Positions 34,662-44,026 are shown, counted from the first letter of the stretch. The stretch is DNA of 64,000 nt from Amycolatopsis keratiniphila subsp. keratiniphila (GCF_001620365.2 NZ_LQMT02000011.1:72286-136285), one strand, 5' to 3'. The notes: generated by a model from the sequence alone, not told the origin. Numbers and translations are program-made.

Positions 34662-36041
34662 ATGAACGAGATCGCGCAGCTCAGCAAGAAGATCGCCGCC
34701 TTCCGCGAGGCCACCGGGATGCCAGGGTTCCTCGCCGGCATCTACCGCGGTGGTGAGCAGGCGGTCGTGGCCCACGGGGTGGCGAACGTCGCCACCGGGA
34801 CGCCGATGCACGAGAACACCGGCTTCCTGTTCGGTTCCATCACCAAGATCATGACGACGACGCTCGTCCTGCAGCAGGTCGAGCGCGGCGTCCTCGACCT
34901 CGACACGCCGGTCACCGCCTACCTGCCCGAGTTCCGGCTGGCCGAGCCCGGTGCCGCGGAGAAGATCCGCGTCCGGCACCTCGTGACGCACACCAGCGGG
35001 ATCGACGCCGACCTCTTCTTCCCGGACGCCGCCGGCCCCAACGCCCTGAAGGTCTACGTGGAGCGGCTCGGCCGCGAGTGCGGCGCCCTCTTCGAGCCGG
35101 GCGAGTACGTCAGTTACTCCAACGGCGGCATGATCGTCGCCGGTCGGCTGCTGGAGGTGGTGACCGGCACGCCGTATCACGAACTGCTCGAACGGGACGT
35201 CTTCGCGCCCACCGGGATGACGAGTTCGTGCACGTCCGCCGAGCGGGCCATCCTTCGCGCCACCGCGATCGGGCACTTCCCCGCGGTCACCGGAGAGGTC
35301 CGGCCGACCGGCATGTTCACGCTGCCGCGGACGTGGGGTCCGGCCGGTGGCACGCCGATCGGCACCATCGAGGATCTCCTCGCCTTCGGCCGGGTGCACC
35401 TCGGCGATGGCACGGCGCCGTCGGGTGCCCGGGTGCTGTCGACGGAGTCGGTCGCACGCATGGGGTCGGTCACGCACGACATGGGCACGCCGGACTCGTC
35501 GCCGGTCGGAATGGGCTGGCTGGTGCGGAGGCTCGGCGGCACGACGGTGCTGACCATGACCGGGGCTTCCCCCGGCGGGGTCGCGGTGCTCGCCGTCCTG
35601 CCGGAGCGCGACCTGGTGTTCGCCGCGTACGGCAACGACGCGCGGGCACTGGAGCTGCACGACGACATACTGCTGTGGCTCGCCGGGCAGTTCGGCGAGG
35701 TCGAGACGCCCGTCTATGCCCCGGAGCCGGTCGATCTCCGGCCGTACGCGGGGACATACCGCTCCGACCAGCTCCGCGTCGACGTGCGTGTCGTCGACGG
35801 CGAACTGGAGGAACAAGTGACCTACGAACCGGCGGACGAGGCGCAGGAGCGGATCTTCACCGGTTTCGTCGGCGGCTCGTTCACCGCGCCACCACTGCGT
35901 TACGTGCCGATCGGGAAGGGACTGTTCGCCCCCGCCGGGATGCCGTTGGAGGGGCTGCCGTCGCACTACCTGGTGTCGTATCACGGCGAGACGGCGTACC
36001 GATGCTCCGGCGGCCGGATGACGCGGCGCACGCCGGCCTGA
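34662..36041 (+). CDS. Serine hydrolase of the beta-lactamase/S12 family
   Basis: The product is 459 residues. It has SxxK as GSITK (Ser59, Lys62) and YxN as YSN (Tyr152, Asn154), plus the typical LLxHTSG motif (HLVTHTSG). There is no signal peptide, so it is probably cytoplasmic. The C-terminal part (about 345-459) is an added beta domain, as in esterases and D-aminopeptidases of this fold. It lies five bases before the MerR gene and may be cotranscribed with it. The substrate cannot be told from sequence. Confidence 0.87.
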   Translation: MNEIAQLSKKIAAFREATGMPGFLAGIYRGGEQAVVAHGVANVATGTPMHENTGFLFGSITKIMTTTLVLQQVERGVLDLDTPVTAYLPEFRLAEPGAAEKIRVRHLVTHTSGIDADLFFPDAAGPNALKVYVERLGRECGALFEPGEYVSYSNGGMIVAGRLLEVVTGTPYHELLERDVFAPTGMTSSCTSAERAILRATAIGHFPAVTGEVRPTGMFTLPRTWGPAGGTPIGTIEDLLAFGRVHLGDGTAPSGARVLSTESVARMGSVTHDMGTPDSSPVGMGWLVRRLGGTTVLTMTGASPGGVAVLAVLPERDLVFAAYGNDARALELHDDILLWLAGQFGEVETPVYAPEPVDLRPYAGTYRSDQLRVDVRVVDGELEEQVTYEPADEAQERIFTGFVGGSFTAPPLRYVPIGKGLFAPAGMPLEGLPSHYLVSYHGETAYRCSGGRMTRRTPA

Positions 36042-36045
36042 CACG

Positions 36046-36807
36046 ATGCGGTCCATGAACGACGAGCGGACCGATGGACGGCACCTGCTGACCATCGGCA
36101 GGCTCGCCGACTACGCGGGCGTGACGATCAAAGCGGTGCGGGTCTACCACGACCGAGGTCTGCTGCCCGAGCCGCCACGAGACTCCTCCGGCTACCGGCG
36201 GTACGGCGCCGAGCACGCCATCCAGCTCGTCAAGATCCGGACACTGGCCGAAGCCGGCGTACCGCTTGCCCGGATCGGGGAGCTACTCGCGGCTGGCCGG
36301 GAACAGTTCGCCGCGGCGATCGACGAGATCGACCGTGGCCTGCGCGAGCGGGCCGAGCAGATCCGCCGGGCCCGGCACCGGCTCGCCCAGCTCCACGACG
36401 GGGATCGCCTGTTCGTCTCGGCGGAGGTCGCGGACTACCTCGGGCAACTGCGCGAGATCGGCGTCAGCGAGCGCACCGTGCTCCTCGAACGCGACCTGTG
36501 GATCATGATGCGCTCGGTGGCGCCCGGCCAAGCGGCCGCCTGGATCGCGGGCAAGGTGGCCGCCGTCGCGGATCCCGAATTCCGCTCGCTCTACCTCGAT
36601 TACGACGCCGCGTTCGGCTGGTCGCCGGACGACCCACGACTACCCGCGATAGCCGAGCGGACCCGACAATGGTTCGCCGCACAGGAGAGCGACACCGAGA
36701 CCGGGCCGCCACCCGATCCCACCGCCACCCGCCTCGCCGCCACGACGACCACCGCCTCCTCACCGGCCTGGGCCCGGATCGCCGAACTGGCCAGGCACAG
36801 GACCTGA
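36046..36807 (+). CDS. MerR-family transcriptional regulator
   Basis: The product is 253 residues. The N-terminal MerR winged helix (LLTIGRLADYAGVTIKAVRV, then YHDRGLLPEPPRDSSGYRRY) is followed by the dimerisation helix and a 130-residue effector part of the TipAS-unlike, uncharacterised type. ATG 36046 or 36055 may be used. It follows the S12 hydrolase gene by five bases. Confidence 0.9.
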   Translation: MRSMNDERTDGRHLLTIGRLADYAGVTIKAVRVYHDRGLLPEPPRDSSGYRRYGAEHAIQLVKIRTLAEAGVPLARIGELLAAGREQFAAAIDEIDRGLRERAEQIRRARHRLAQLHDGDRLFVSAEVADYLGQLREIGVSERTVLLERDLWIMMRSVAPGQAAAWIAGKVAAVADPEFRSLYLDYDAAFGWSPDDPRLPAIAERTRQWFAAQESDTETGPPPDPTATRLAATTTTASSPAWARIAELARHRT

Positions 36808-36893
36808 CCGAACCTCCGCGGCACAGAGCGATGGGACGACCGGGAGGCCGATTACCCTCACCGGGGTCGATGCGGCGAGAAGGGGTGGGGAAG

Positions 36894-37991
36894 ATGCGGG
36901 TGGTCGTCGTCGGTGGCGGGATCGTCGGCGCCGCGGCCGGATACGAACTGGCCAGGGCCGGGGTGGACGTGGTGCTGGTGGACTCGTCGGCGCCGGGCCG
37001 CGCGACATCGGCGGGCGCGGGCATCATCTGCCCCTGGTCGTCCAAAGTGGACGATCCGGACTGGTACCGGATCGCCGTCGCAGGCGCGGAGTACTACGAA
37101 GGGTTGCGGTCGGCGCTGGCCGAAGACGGCGAAACCGAGCTCGGCTACCGGCGGGTCGGCTCGCTGAGCCTGGTCACCGAAGCCGAATCCGAGGAGGCGC
37201 TGCGGCGTGTGGCGGCACGCGCCGAGGAGTCGCCGTTGGCCGGTGAGGTCGAGCTGATCGACGCTCGCCGGGCCCGCGAGTTCTTCCCACCGCTCGCGCA
37301 CGACGGTCCGGCGATCCACATTCCGGGCGCCGCGCGACTGGACGGCCGGTCGGTCCGCGACGCGATGCGCCGGGCGGCGGTGCGGAACGGCGCACGGATC
37401 GTCGACGGAACGGCGTCCATCGTCGCCGACACCGCGGTCCGGGGAGTACGGGCAGGCGAGGAATTCATCGGCGCGGACGCCGTGATCGCGGCGGCCGGTG
37501 CCTGGTCACCGCGGCTGCTGGAGCCGGTCGGTGTCGAGGTACGGGTCGAGCCGCAGCGCGGCCAGATCGTCCATCTCCGTCTGCCGGGCGTGGACACCGC
37601 GCACTGGCCGGTGATCCTGCCGCGGTCGCGGCACTACCTCCTGGCCTTCGACGACTCGCGGATCGTGGTCGGCGCGACCCGCGAGGACGGCACCGGCTTC
37701 GATCACCGGGTCACCGCCGCCGGTATGGCGGAGGTGCTGGCCGAAGCGCTGTCGGTGGCGCCGGGGCTGGCCGATGCGACGTACGTGGAGACCCGTGTCG
37801 GATTCCGTCCCGCCGGGCCCGACCTCCTCCCGCTTCTCGGCACCGTCCCGCAGGTGGCCGGGCTGGTCGTGGCCAACGGCTTGGGCGCGTCGGGTCTGAC
37901 GATGGGCCCGTACGTCGGCTCGATCGCGGCGCGCTTGGCCCGTGCGGTCGATCCGGGGCTCGACCTGAAGCCTTACCACCCCTTGCGGTGA
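36894..37991 (+). CDS. DadA-like FAD-dependent amino-acid oxidoreductase
   Basis: The product is 365 residues. The N-terminal Rossmann motif VVVGGGIVGAAAGYELARAG and the closing FAD motif GLVVANGLGASGLTMGP are both present. ATSAGAGIICPWSS resembles D-amino-acid dehydrogenase/glycine oxidase proteins. ATG 36894 directly precedes the dinucleotide fold. It stands apart from the D-amino-acid operon at 47-52 kb, where a different member of the family is encoded. Confidence 0.85.
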   Translation: MRVVVVGGGIVGAAAGYELARAGVDVVLVDSSAPGRATSAGAGIICPWSSKVDDPDWYRIAVAGAEYYEGLRSALAEDGETELGYRRVGSLSLVTEAESEEALRRVAARAEESPLAGEVELIDARRAREFFPPLAHDGPAIHIPGAARLDGRSVRDAMRRAAVRNGARIVDGTASIVADTAVRGVRAGEEFIGADAVIAAAGAWSPRLLEPVGVEVRVEPQRGQIVHLRLPGVDTAHWPVILPRSRHYLLAFDDSRIVVGATREDGTGFDHRVTAAGMAEVLAEALSVAPGLADATYVETRVGFRPAGPDLLPLLGTVPQVAGLVVANGLGASGLTMGPYVGSIAARLARAVDPGLDLKPYHPLR

Positions 37992-38017
37992 TGCCGTGCC
38001 GCCCGGAGGGCTCAGTG

Positions 38018-38161
38018 ATGTGGGTGCCGAGGATGGTCGGACGGCGTTCGCCCCCGTTCACGGGGATGAGCGCCGCGGAACGGCGGCAGATCATTTCCGG
38101 CGTTGCGGCCGGTGACCGACGCCGACCAGGCCCGGACATCGTCCAGCCCGCTGGCCGCTGA
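38018..38161 (+). CDS. Possible small protein of 47 residues
   Basis: An ATG at 38018 follows GGAGGG with seven-base spacing and opens 47 codons (MWVPRMVGRRSPPFTGMSAA, then ERRQIISGVAAGDRRR). The SAAERRQIISGVAAG stretch resembles the first helix of a helix-turn-helix, perhaps a transposase relic. There is no family match I can name. Confidence 0.3.
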   Translation: MWVPRMVGRRSPPFTGMSAAERRQIISGVAAGDRRRPGPDIVQPAGR

Positions 38162-38268
38162 GGACGAACCAGAGGGCCCGTGGCGAACCCGGCTGAACTC
38201 ATGCTCGAGCCGGTCCTTCGGTCGAGTCCTCGGGCGAGGCCGATCGATGGTGCGGTGTGGTGTGGTGT

Positions 38269-39237
38269 TCAGGTGACGTTGTTCGTTTGGTCCGGGGTGG
38301 CGCCGAGGAGCCGGTGGGCGTTGCGGGTGGTGAGTTGTCGCCAGGTGGGATCGGTTCCGGGCCAGGTGGTGTCGAGCGTGGTGAGCGCTCGGAAGACCTG
38401 GGGGCGGCGGGTCCAGACGTAGTCGCTGCCGTAGAGCAGGTGCTCGGGTGTGGTGATGGTGGACAGGGCGGTGATCTGGGATGGGGTGGGGGTGCCTGCC
38501 AGGTCGTAGTGGAAGCGGTGCAGCAGTTCGGAAGCCGATGGGCCGTGGGTGTCTTCGCTCAGCGTGGCGAACAGCTCCAGCCGGTCGGCCAGCAGTGGCA
38601 GCACGCCACCGGCGTGGGGGACGATCAGGCGCAGGTGGGGGTAGCGGTGCGCGGCGCCGCTGAGGATGAAGTCGATGACGGTGCGGGCGGTGTCGAACAG
38701 GAACTCCACCATGGGCCGGGGCCGTCCGAGAGCAAGGGCTTCGTGACCAGCGCAGCTGGTGGGGTGCAGGAACACGACGGCGCCGCGGCGGTCCAGTTCG
38801 GCGAGGACCGGGGCCAGCCGGGGGTCACCGAGGTAGTGCCCGGCGGTGTTGGTCATCCAGACGACCCCGTCGGCGCCGTCGGTGAAGGCGTGGCCGATCT
38901 CGTCGAGTGCGCCGTCGATGTCGGGTAGTGGCAGGGAGGCGAAGTAGCCGAACCGGCCGGGGTGAGTCCGGGTGATCCGGGCGGCGGCTTGATTCACCTC
39001 GCGGGCCAGTCGCCGAGCCGCGGCGGCATCGCCGAAATACACCCCGGGCGAGGAGATCGACAGGAATGCTCGGTCGATTCCGGCGTCGGCCATCAAGGCG
39101 AGGTGATCCTCGACGGCCCAGTGCGGCCAGTAGCTTTCCGGCATGCCATCGGCTTCGTGGTGTCCGGCCGCGATGGCGGCGCGGACGTAGTCCTCGGTGG
39201 TGAAATGCGCGTGCACGTCGATCAATCCGCCGGTCAT
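38269..39237 (-). CDS. ACMSD-like amidohydrolase/decarboxylase
   Basis: The product is 322 residues. The metal ligands fit the ACMSD family: DVHAHF (His9, His11), FLHPTSCAGHE, IVPHAGG and GSDYVW. ATG 39237 is fixed by GAGGAGG. Family members decarboxylate or hydrolyse ring-cleavage products and aromatic acids. It is the last gene of a five-gene unit with an extradiol dioxygenase and an FAH-type hydrolase, so it probably acts on a ring-cleavage product or the ring acid itself. Confidence 0.83.
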   Translation of the reverse strand: MTGGLIDVHAHFTTEDYVRAAIAAGHHEADGMPESYWPHWAVEDHLALMADAGIDRAFLSISSPGVYFGDAAAARRLAREVNQAAARITRTHPGRFGYFASLPLPDIDGALDEIGHAFTDGADGVVWMTNTAGHYLGDPRLAPVLAELDRRGAVVFLHPTSCAGHEALALGRPRPMVEFLFDTARTVIDFILSGAAHRYPHLRLIVPHAGGVLPLLADRLELFATLSEDTHGPSASELLHRFHYDLAGTPTPSQITALSTITTPEHLLYGSDYVWTRRPQVFRALTTLDTTWPGTDPTWRQLTTRNAHRLLGATPDQTNNVT

Positions 39238-39357
39238 GCCGGGGCCTCCTCTGTCGCGTGTGATCGGTCGGTCGCCATGGGGCCTGCGCGGGTCGAGCAG
39301 GCCGGAGGTCGGCTCCACGCCGAACGGGGCGCCGAGGGCGTGGAGCCGCGGCCCCGG

Positions 39358-39873
39358 TTATCCGGCTGTTCCTTCGAGGTGTGCCTTGATCAGTTCCAGG
39401 CCGGGCTGGATGCGTGCCGGGTCTTCGACCGGGTGCGGGCCGGGCGGCTCGGTGTCCGGGATCAGCCGCTCGAACAGCCGGCAGAACAGGGTCGTCCCGT
39501 CACCGAGGTCGAACGTGGTGAAGGTGGCGATCGCGTGCATCGCCGGGGCGAGGGAGCCGTCGTCGAGCACGTCCCTGCCGACCACCGTCCACAGCTTGCC
39601 GGGGACCCGCGCCACCACGGTGTAGAGCTTCGGCTTCTCGTTCAGGTCCGGCTGGATGGTCTCGAGCAGCACGTCGCCCATTTCGGCGGGGACGCCTTCG
39701 GTGCCGCGTCGCACTTCGGCGCCGAGGGCCATCGGGAGCCACTTCGGCAGGTTCGACCAGGTGGTCACCCAGTCGTACACCTCCTGTGCCGGGCGCTCGA
39801 TGACGATGCGGTTTTCGACGAACCGGATGTTCAGGTCGTCCGGGATCTGGGGGACGTACAATTCCACTGACAC
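39358..39873 (-). CDS. SRPBCC-family protein
   Basis: The product is 171 residues from GTG 39873 with AAGGAG seven bases upstream. The ligand-binding START/SRPBCC pattern is visible: IVIERPAQEVYDWVTTWSNL, a central beta sheet, and the long C-terminal helix GLELIKAHLEG. It lies inside the aromatic catabolic operon, between the dioxygenase and the ACMSD-like gene. A role in binding or converting a pathway intermediate is inferred. Confidence 0.8.
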   Translation of the reverse strand: MSVELYVPQIPDDLNIRFVENRIVIERPAQEVYDWVTTWSNLPKWLPMALGAEVRRGTEGVPAEMGDVLLETIQPDLNEKPKLYTVVARVPGKLWTVVGRDVLDDGSLAPAMHAIATFTTFDLGDGTTLFCRLFERLIPDTEPPGPHPVEDPARIQPGLELIKAHLEGTAG

Positions 39874-39892
39874 GACTTCTCCTTTTCCGATC

Positions 39893-39914
39893 AGGCGCGG
39901 GGTTTCCGGCGCCT
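39893..39914 (-). terminator. Small hairpin between dioxygenase and SRPBCC genes
   Basis: AGGCGC and GCGCCT flank a ten-base loop in the 85-base spacer of the operon. There is no U tract. It may cause attenuation or protect the mRNA rather than end it. Confidence 0.35.
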
Positions 39915-39958
39915 GGGGTCTTTTCTCGATCTTCCGGCGGCAGCCTGCTCGGCCGCGG

Positions 39959-40882
39959 TCACCGGGAGGGGGCGTGCTGTCCGGTCATGAGCGCGGCGAG
40001 GTCGTCCGGCTCCAGGAACGACGGCGGCGGTGGCGGGCCCCAGCTGAACAGGCCTTGCGCGCCTTCGAAGACCTCCGGGGTCCAGACCTCGTCCTCGGGG
40101 ATGCAGTCCATGTCGGCGTAGTACTCGCTGAAGTTGCCCGCCGGATCCTTGAGGTACCAGAAGAAGTTGGACCCCGCGTGGTGCCTGCCGAGGCCCCAGA
40201 CATGCCGGCCGGGATCGCCTACCAGCATCGCCTTCGCTCCTCGCCCGACGTCGTCGATGTCGTCGACCTGCCAGGACGTGTGGTGCAGGAAATTCACCGG
40301 TGCGGCGAGCGCCAGCACGTTGTGGTGATCGACCGAGCAGCGCATGAAAGCGCCCTTGTCCCCGATGTAATCGCTGACCTTGAAACCGAGTCCCTCGGTG
40401 AAGAACCCCATGGTGGCTTGGAGATCGGTCGTGCCCACCACGCAGTGCCCGAGTTTCCTTGGCCGGATCGGGTCCTCGCGCAGCACTCCGGGTGCGCGGC
40501 CGGACCGCTCGATGCGGCCGGGCCCGTTGTAGGGGGTGCCCGGGACGGGCAGCTGTACGATCCGCGGCGCGATCTCGACACGGACGGTGAAGCCGGAAAC
40601 CGGCTCGATCGCGGTGACCGCGGTGCCGTCCGTGCCGCCGGCGACGCCGAGGCGGTCCAGCCGCGACGCGGTCCGTGCGACATCGTCGACATCGTCGACC
40701 CCCACCCCGAGTTCGAGCACCCGCCGGGATACGGCGTGCCGGACCCGCAGCTGCTCGCCGCCTTCGCGAGTGCTGAAGGCCCCGTCACCGAGGTGAGTGA
40801 GACCGAAATCGGTGTAGTAGTCGATGGTTTCCGCGACGTTCGGCACACCCATCGTGACCTGGGTAAGGCGGTGCATGCCCAT
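39959..40882 (-). CDS. Two-domain extradiol ring-cleavage dioxygenase (VOC family)
   Basis: The product is 307 residues, the usual length for type I extradiol enzymes. It has two VOC halves. The second carries the metal ligands: His in LGHCVVGTTD, His in NFLHHTSWQVDD and Glu in GNFSEYYADMD. ATG 40882 follows AGGAGG. It starts one base after the FAH gene stop. The substrate should be a catechol or a related hydroxylated ring. Confidence 0.88.
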   Translation of the reverse strand: MGMHRLTQVTMGVPNVAETIDYYTDFGLTHLGDGAFSTREGGEQLRVRHAVSRRVLELGVGVDDVDDVARTASRLDRLGVAGGTDGTAVTAIEPVSGFTVRVEIAPRIVQLPVPGTPYNGPGRIERSGRAPGVLREDPIRPRKLGHCVVGTTDLQATMGFFTEGLGFKVSDYIGDKGAFMRCSVDHHNVLALAAPVNFLHHTSWQVDDIDDVGRGAKAMLVGDPGRHVWGLGRHHAGSNFFWYLKDPAGNFSEYYADMDCIPEDEVWTPEVFEGAQGLFSWGPPPPPSFLEPDDLAALMTGQHAPSR

Positions 40883-40883
40883 G

Positions 40884-41741
40884 TCAGTCCTCCTGTGCGG
40901 CAACGAATGTCTGGCGCATCTCACCGATGCCTTCGATCCAGCTGACGAGGTGTTCGCCGGGCCGCAAGAACCGCCTCGGCGTGCGGCCCATGCCCACGCC
41001 CGCCGGAGTCCCGGTGAAGACGAGATCACCCGGGAACAAGGTGATGGTTCGCGAAAGCTCGGAAATCAGCCTGGCGACCGGGAAGATCAGCTCACGGGTA
41101 CGGCCGTCCTGCACCGTCTCGCCGTCGACCGCGCAGCCGAGCGCGAGGTCGTCCCGGTCCGTCAGCTCGTCCGGCGTGACCAGCCACGGCCCGACCGGCG
41201 CGAAGTTCGGGAACGACTTGCCGAGGCTGAACTGCGGGACGGGACCGGCCAGCTGCGAGACGCGCTCGGAGAGATCCTGCCCGATCGTCACCCCGGCGAC
41301 GTGGTCCCACGCCTCGGATTCCGCGACGCGGGTGGCCGTCCGGCCGATGACGGCGACGAGTTCCACCTCCCAGTCCACGTCCCCACCGGCCGGAAGCACG
41401 ACCTCCGCGTCAGGACCGGTCAACGCGGACACGAACTTGGTGAACGTCGGCGGAAGCCCGCCCGGTGCCTCGAAACCGGACTCGGCGGCGTGGGCGTCGT
41501 AGTTCAGGCCGATCGCGACGATCTGCCGCGGGGCCGGTGACGGCGAGCCCAGCCGCGCACGGGTGAAGATGACGCCGGGTCCGGCAGGCGGTTGTTCCGC
41601 CCACGCCCGGAACCCGTCCCAGTTTTCGTAAACGGACGCGAGGCCTGGGCCGAACTTGCCGCCGGAGGCCGTGTCGACGTCGATTCCGGTGTCGTCGGCG
41701 GTCAGCAGCACCGCTCGTCCGTCCACATTGGCCAGTCTCAT
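40884..41741 (-). CDS. Fumarylacetoacetate hydrolase-family protein
   Basis: The product is 285 residues. The FAH core is clear: IVAIGLNYDAHAAESG, PTFTKF, DWEVELVAVIGR with the Glu metal ligand, QDLSER, GKSFPNFAPVGPWLVT and FTGTPAGVGMG. FAH proteins cleave C-C bonds or isomerise or decarboxylate products after meta ring cleavage, which matches the adjoining dioxygenase. Confidence 0.9.
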   Translation of the reverse strand: MRLANVDGRAVLLTADDTGIDVDTASGGKFGPGLASVYENWDGFRAWAEQPPAGPGVIFTRARLGSPSPAPRQIVAIGLNYDAHAAESGFEAPGGLPPTFTKFVSALTGPDAEVVLPAGGDVDWEVELVAVIGRTATRVAESEAWDHVAGVTIGQDLSERVSQLAGPVPQFSLGKSFPNFAPVGPWLVTPDELTDRDDLALGCAVDGETVQDGRTRELIFPVARLISELSRTITLFPGDLVFTGTPAGVGMGRTPRRFLRPGEHLVSWIEGIGEMRQTFVAAQED

Positions 41742-41783
41742 GATTTTGCCTTTCCGTTGAAGGGAACACGCGCCACCGCACGT

Positions 41784-43232
41784 TCACCGCTTCGCCATCG
41801 AGTCGCTGTGCGTGGCCGCTGACCGGTAGTCGGTGTAGGTGTAGGGGTTGTCGAGGACCTTGGTCTCGGGGATCTCCGGGTTCATGCCCTCGTGCCAGGC
41901 CTGCTCGCCGAGTTCGGCGCGCAGGTAGTCGACCGTCGCCTCGACCGCACGACGTGCACCGGCCAGGTCGACACCGACGAGGTGGCCCGCGCGCTTCACG
42001 ATCCGGCCGTCGACCAGGACCGTGTCGACATCGGCACGCTGGGCGTGCAGGACGACGTGTCCGTGGGGGTTCAGCAGCGGCGTCATCGCCGGTGAGTCGT
42101 CATTGCGGACGAGCACGAGGTCCGCTTTCTTGCCGACCTGGACACTGCCGATCTCGCTGTCCCGCCCGAGTGCTCGTGCTCCGCCTCGCGTGGCCCACTC
42201 GACGACCTGCTCGGCATGCAGGGAAGCGTGGGTGACGGTTTCACCGCGAGCGTGCGCTTCCTGGTGCTCGTAGGCGCGGGCGGCACCCAGCGTCGTACGC
42301 ATGGCGGAGAACAGGTCGCCGCTGCAGAGCACGCAGCTGTCCAGCGACAGCGACACCGGGATGCCGTGGGCAAGCAGGGCGGCTGTCGCGGGATAGCCCT
42401 GTCCGGCGTTCTGCTCGCTTTCCGTGGACACCGACACCGATCCGCCGGTCGCCGCGATGCGGGCGTAGGAGTCCGCCGAAAGCGTCGAGGCGTGCACGTA
42501 CACCGTCCTGGCCTCGCCGTAGCCGTGCTCGTGGATCAGGCGGACGGCGTCGTCGCCGGTCGCGCCCCATACCCCGGCGTGCGTGGTCACCGCCAGGTCG
42601 AGCGCACGGGCGACTTCGAAAGCCGGCTGCTCGGGGAAGCCGGGATCACCGGTGACATCAAAGGCGATCTGGAAGCCTTCGAGATCCCCGGAGCGACGAT
42701 CGAAGAACTTGCGGAATTCGGGTGTGCCGGTCCAGTTCGCGGGCGCGTCCTGGATGTTGCCGTACGCCAGCACGAACCTTCCCGGCACCGAGGCGAGCGC
42801 GTCGACCGCGGCGTCGGCGTGATCGGTGGTCTGCAGGCCGTGCGACCAGTCCACGCAGGTGGTGACCCCGGCGTCGAGCGCCTCCAGCGCGCCGAGGAGG
42901 TTCCCGGCGTGGATGTCCTCCGGCCGGAACTTCGTGCCCCAGTTCAGGTAGTACCACACGAAATACTGCGTGAGTGTCCAGTCGGCGCCGTATCCGCGGG
43001 TCGTGGTCTGCCACATGTGCCGGTGGGTGTCGACCATCCCGGGCATGACGACGCCGCCGCGGGCGTCGATCTCGTCCGTGCCGTCGGGAACGACGAGATC
43101 GACACCGATGGCCGCGATGCGGCCGTCGACCACGAGCACGTCGTGGCCTTCGAGCACGGTGCGGCCGGAATCCATGGTGAGGACCGTCCCGGCACGGAGA
43201 ACGGTCGGGCGTCGAACGTCGTTCGCGGGCAT
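41784..43232 (-). CDS. Metal-dependent amidohydrolase (chlorohydrolase/deaminase type)
   Basis: The product is 482 residues. It has HxH in GMVDTHRHMWQT, a further His in AVTTHAGV, His in VYVHAS and Asp in SLSLDSC, the AtzA/TrzN/SsnA-like metal site. GAGGAG lies six bases before ATG 43232. It is the first gene of the operon, divergent from the GntR gene. It could open the pathway by deamination or dechlorination of a heterocycle (inference). Confidence 0.87.
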   Translation of the reverse strand: MPANDVRRPTVLRAGTVLTMDSGRTVLEGHDVLVVDGRIAAIGVDLVVPDGTDEIDARGGVVMPGMVDTHRHMWQTTTRGYGADWTLTQYFVWYYLNWGTKFRPEDIHAGNLLGALEALDAGVTTCVDWSHGLQTTDHADAAVDALASVPGRFVLAYGNIQDAPANWTGTPEFRKFFDRRSGDLEGFQIAFDVTGDPGFPEQPAFEVARALDLAVTTHAGVWGATGDDAVRLIHEHGYGEARTVYVHASTLSADSYARIAATGGSVSVSTESEQNAGQGYPATAALLAHGIPVSLSLDSCVLCSGDLFSAMRTTLGAARAYEHQEAHARGETVTHASLHAEQVVEWATRGGARALGRDSEIGSVQVGKKADLVLVRNDDSPAMTPLLNPHGHVVLHAQRADVDTVLVDGRIVKRAGHLVGVDLAGARRAVEATVDYLRAELGEQAWHEGMNPEIPETKVLDNPYTYTDYRSAATHSDSMAKR

Positions 43233-43272
43233 CGATGGCTCCTCGTTCGGCAGGTGGATCTTGCTGGGCTGT

Positions 43273-43302
43273 TTTCGAAACTACGCCAAACTTTCGAAAG
43301 TT
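43273..43302. promoter_or_regulatory. Paired TTTCGAAA sites, probable GntR operator
   Basis: AACTTTCGAAAGTT (43289-43302) is a perfect 14-base palindrome. A second TTTCGAAA lies at 43273-43280, 19 bases away. Both are in the 104-base gap between the divergent amidohydrolase and GntR genes. TTCAAG (43301-43306) and TACGGT, separated by 17 bases, could be the GntR promoter, whose -35 overlaps the palindrome. Confidence 0.7.
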
Positions 43303-43336
43303 CAAGAGGTATTCGTAAAGTGCTACGGTGTGTGGC

Positions 43337-44026
43337 ATGACCAAGAGCGGCGGGGCGACTCGTACGGACGGCATCCACCAGGCGTTGCGCGCCGACATCC
43401 TCGCGGGCAGGCTGGCGCCGGGCGGGCGGCTCAAGTTCCCGGACCTGGCCGACCGCTACAAGGTGAGCGTCGGCGCTACCCGCGAGGCGCTGACGAGGCT
43501 GGTCGCCGAAGGGCTGGTGGTGGCCAGGCCGCGTCAGGGTTACTTGGTGCGGCCGCTGTCCCATCAGGATCTGGCCGAGCTGACGCAAGCGCGGGCGGAG
43601 ATCGAAGCACTGGTACTGGGGCTCTCGGTGCGGGAAGGCGACACGCGCTGGGAGGCCGATGCCGTTGCCGCGCACCACGTTCTGGAACGCACGCCTTACC
43701 GCGACCCGGCGGATTCGGGCCGCCTGTCCGAAGAGTGGTCGCAGGCACACGCGGCCTTCCACCACGCGCTGCTGACCGGGTGCGGGAACCAGCGGCTGCT
43801 CGACACGGCGCGGTCGTTGCGGCAGGAGGCCGAACTGTACCGGCAGTGGTCGGTGACTTTGGGCAACGAGCCCGGTCGCGACGTCGCCTCCGAACATCGA
43901 GCGCTGCTCGACGCCGTCCTCGCGCGCGACGCCGACCACGCGCAGAAACTGCTGCGCGACCACATCGCCCACACCGCCCGGCTGCTGATCAGCGGCGCAC
44001 CGGATCAACCCGACCAGGCCGAGTGA
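43337..44026 (+). CDS. GntR-family (FadR/FCD type) transcriptional regulator
   Basis: The product is 229 residues. The winged helix (RADILAGRLAPGGRLKFPDL to GATREALTRLVAEGLVVARP) is followed by an FCD ligand domain with conserved acidic and His positions (RAEIEALVLGLSV, AFHHALLTGCGN, EHRALLDAV, LRDHIAHTA). ATG 43337 is preferred to GTG 43328. It is divergent from the aromatic catabolic operon and is its likely repressor. Confidence 0.9.
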   Translation: MTKSGGATRTDGIHQALRADILAGRLAPGGRLKFPDLADRYKVSVGATREALTRLVAEGLVVARPRQGYLVRPLSHQDLAELTQARAEIEALVLGLSVREGDTRWEADAVAAHHVLERTPYRDPADSGRLSEEWSQAHAAFHHALLTGCGNQRLLDTARSLRQEAELYRQWSVTLGNEPGRDVASEHRALLDAVLARDADHAQKLLRDHIAHTARLLISGAPDQPDQAE

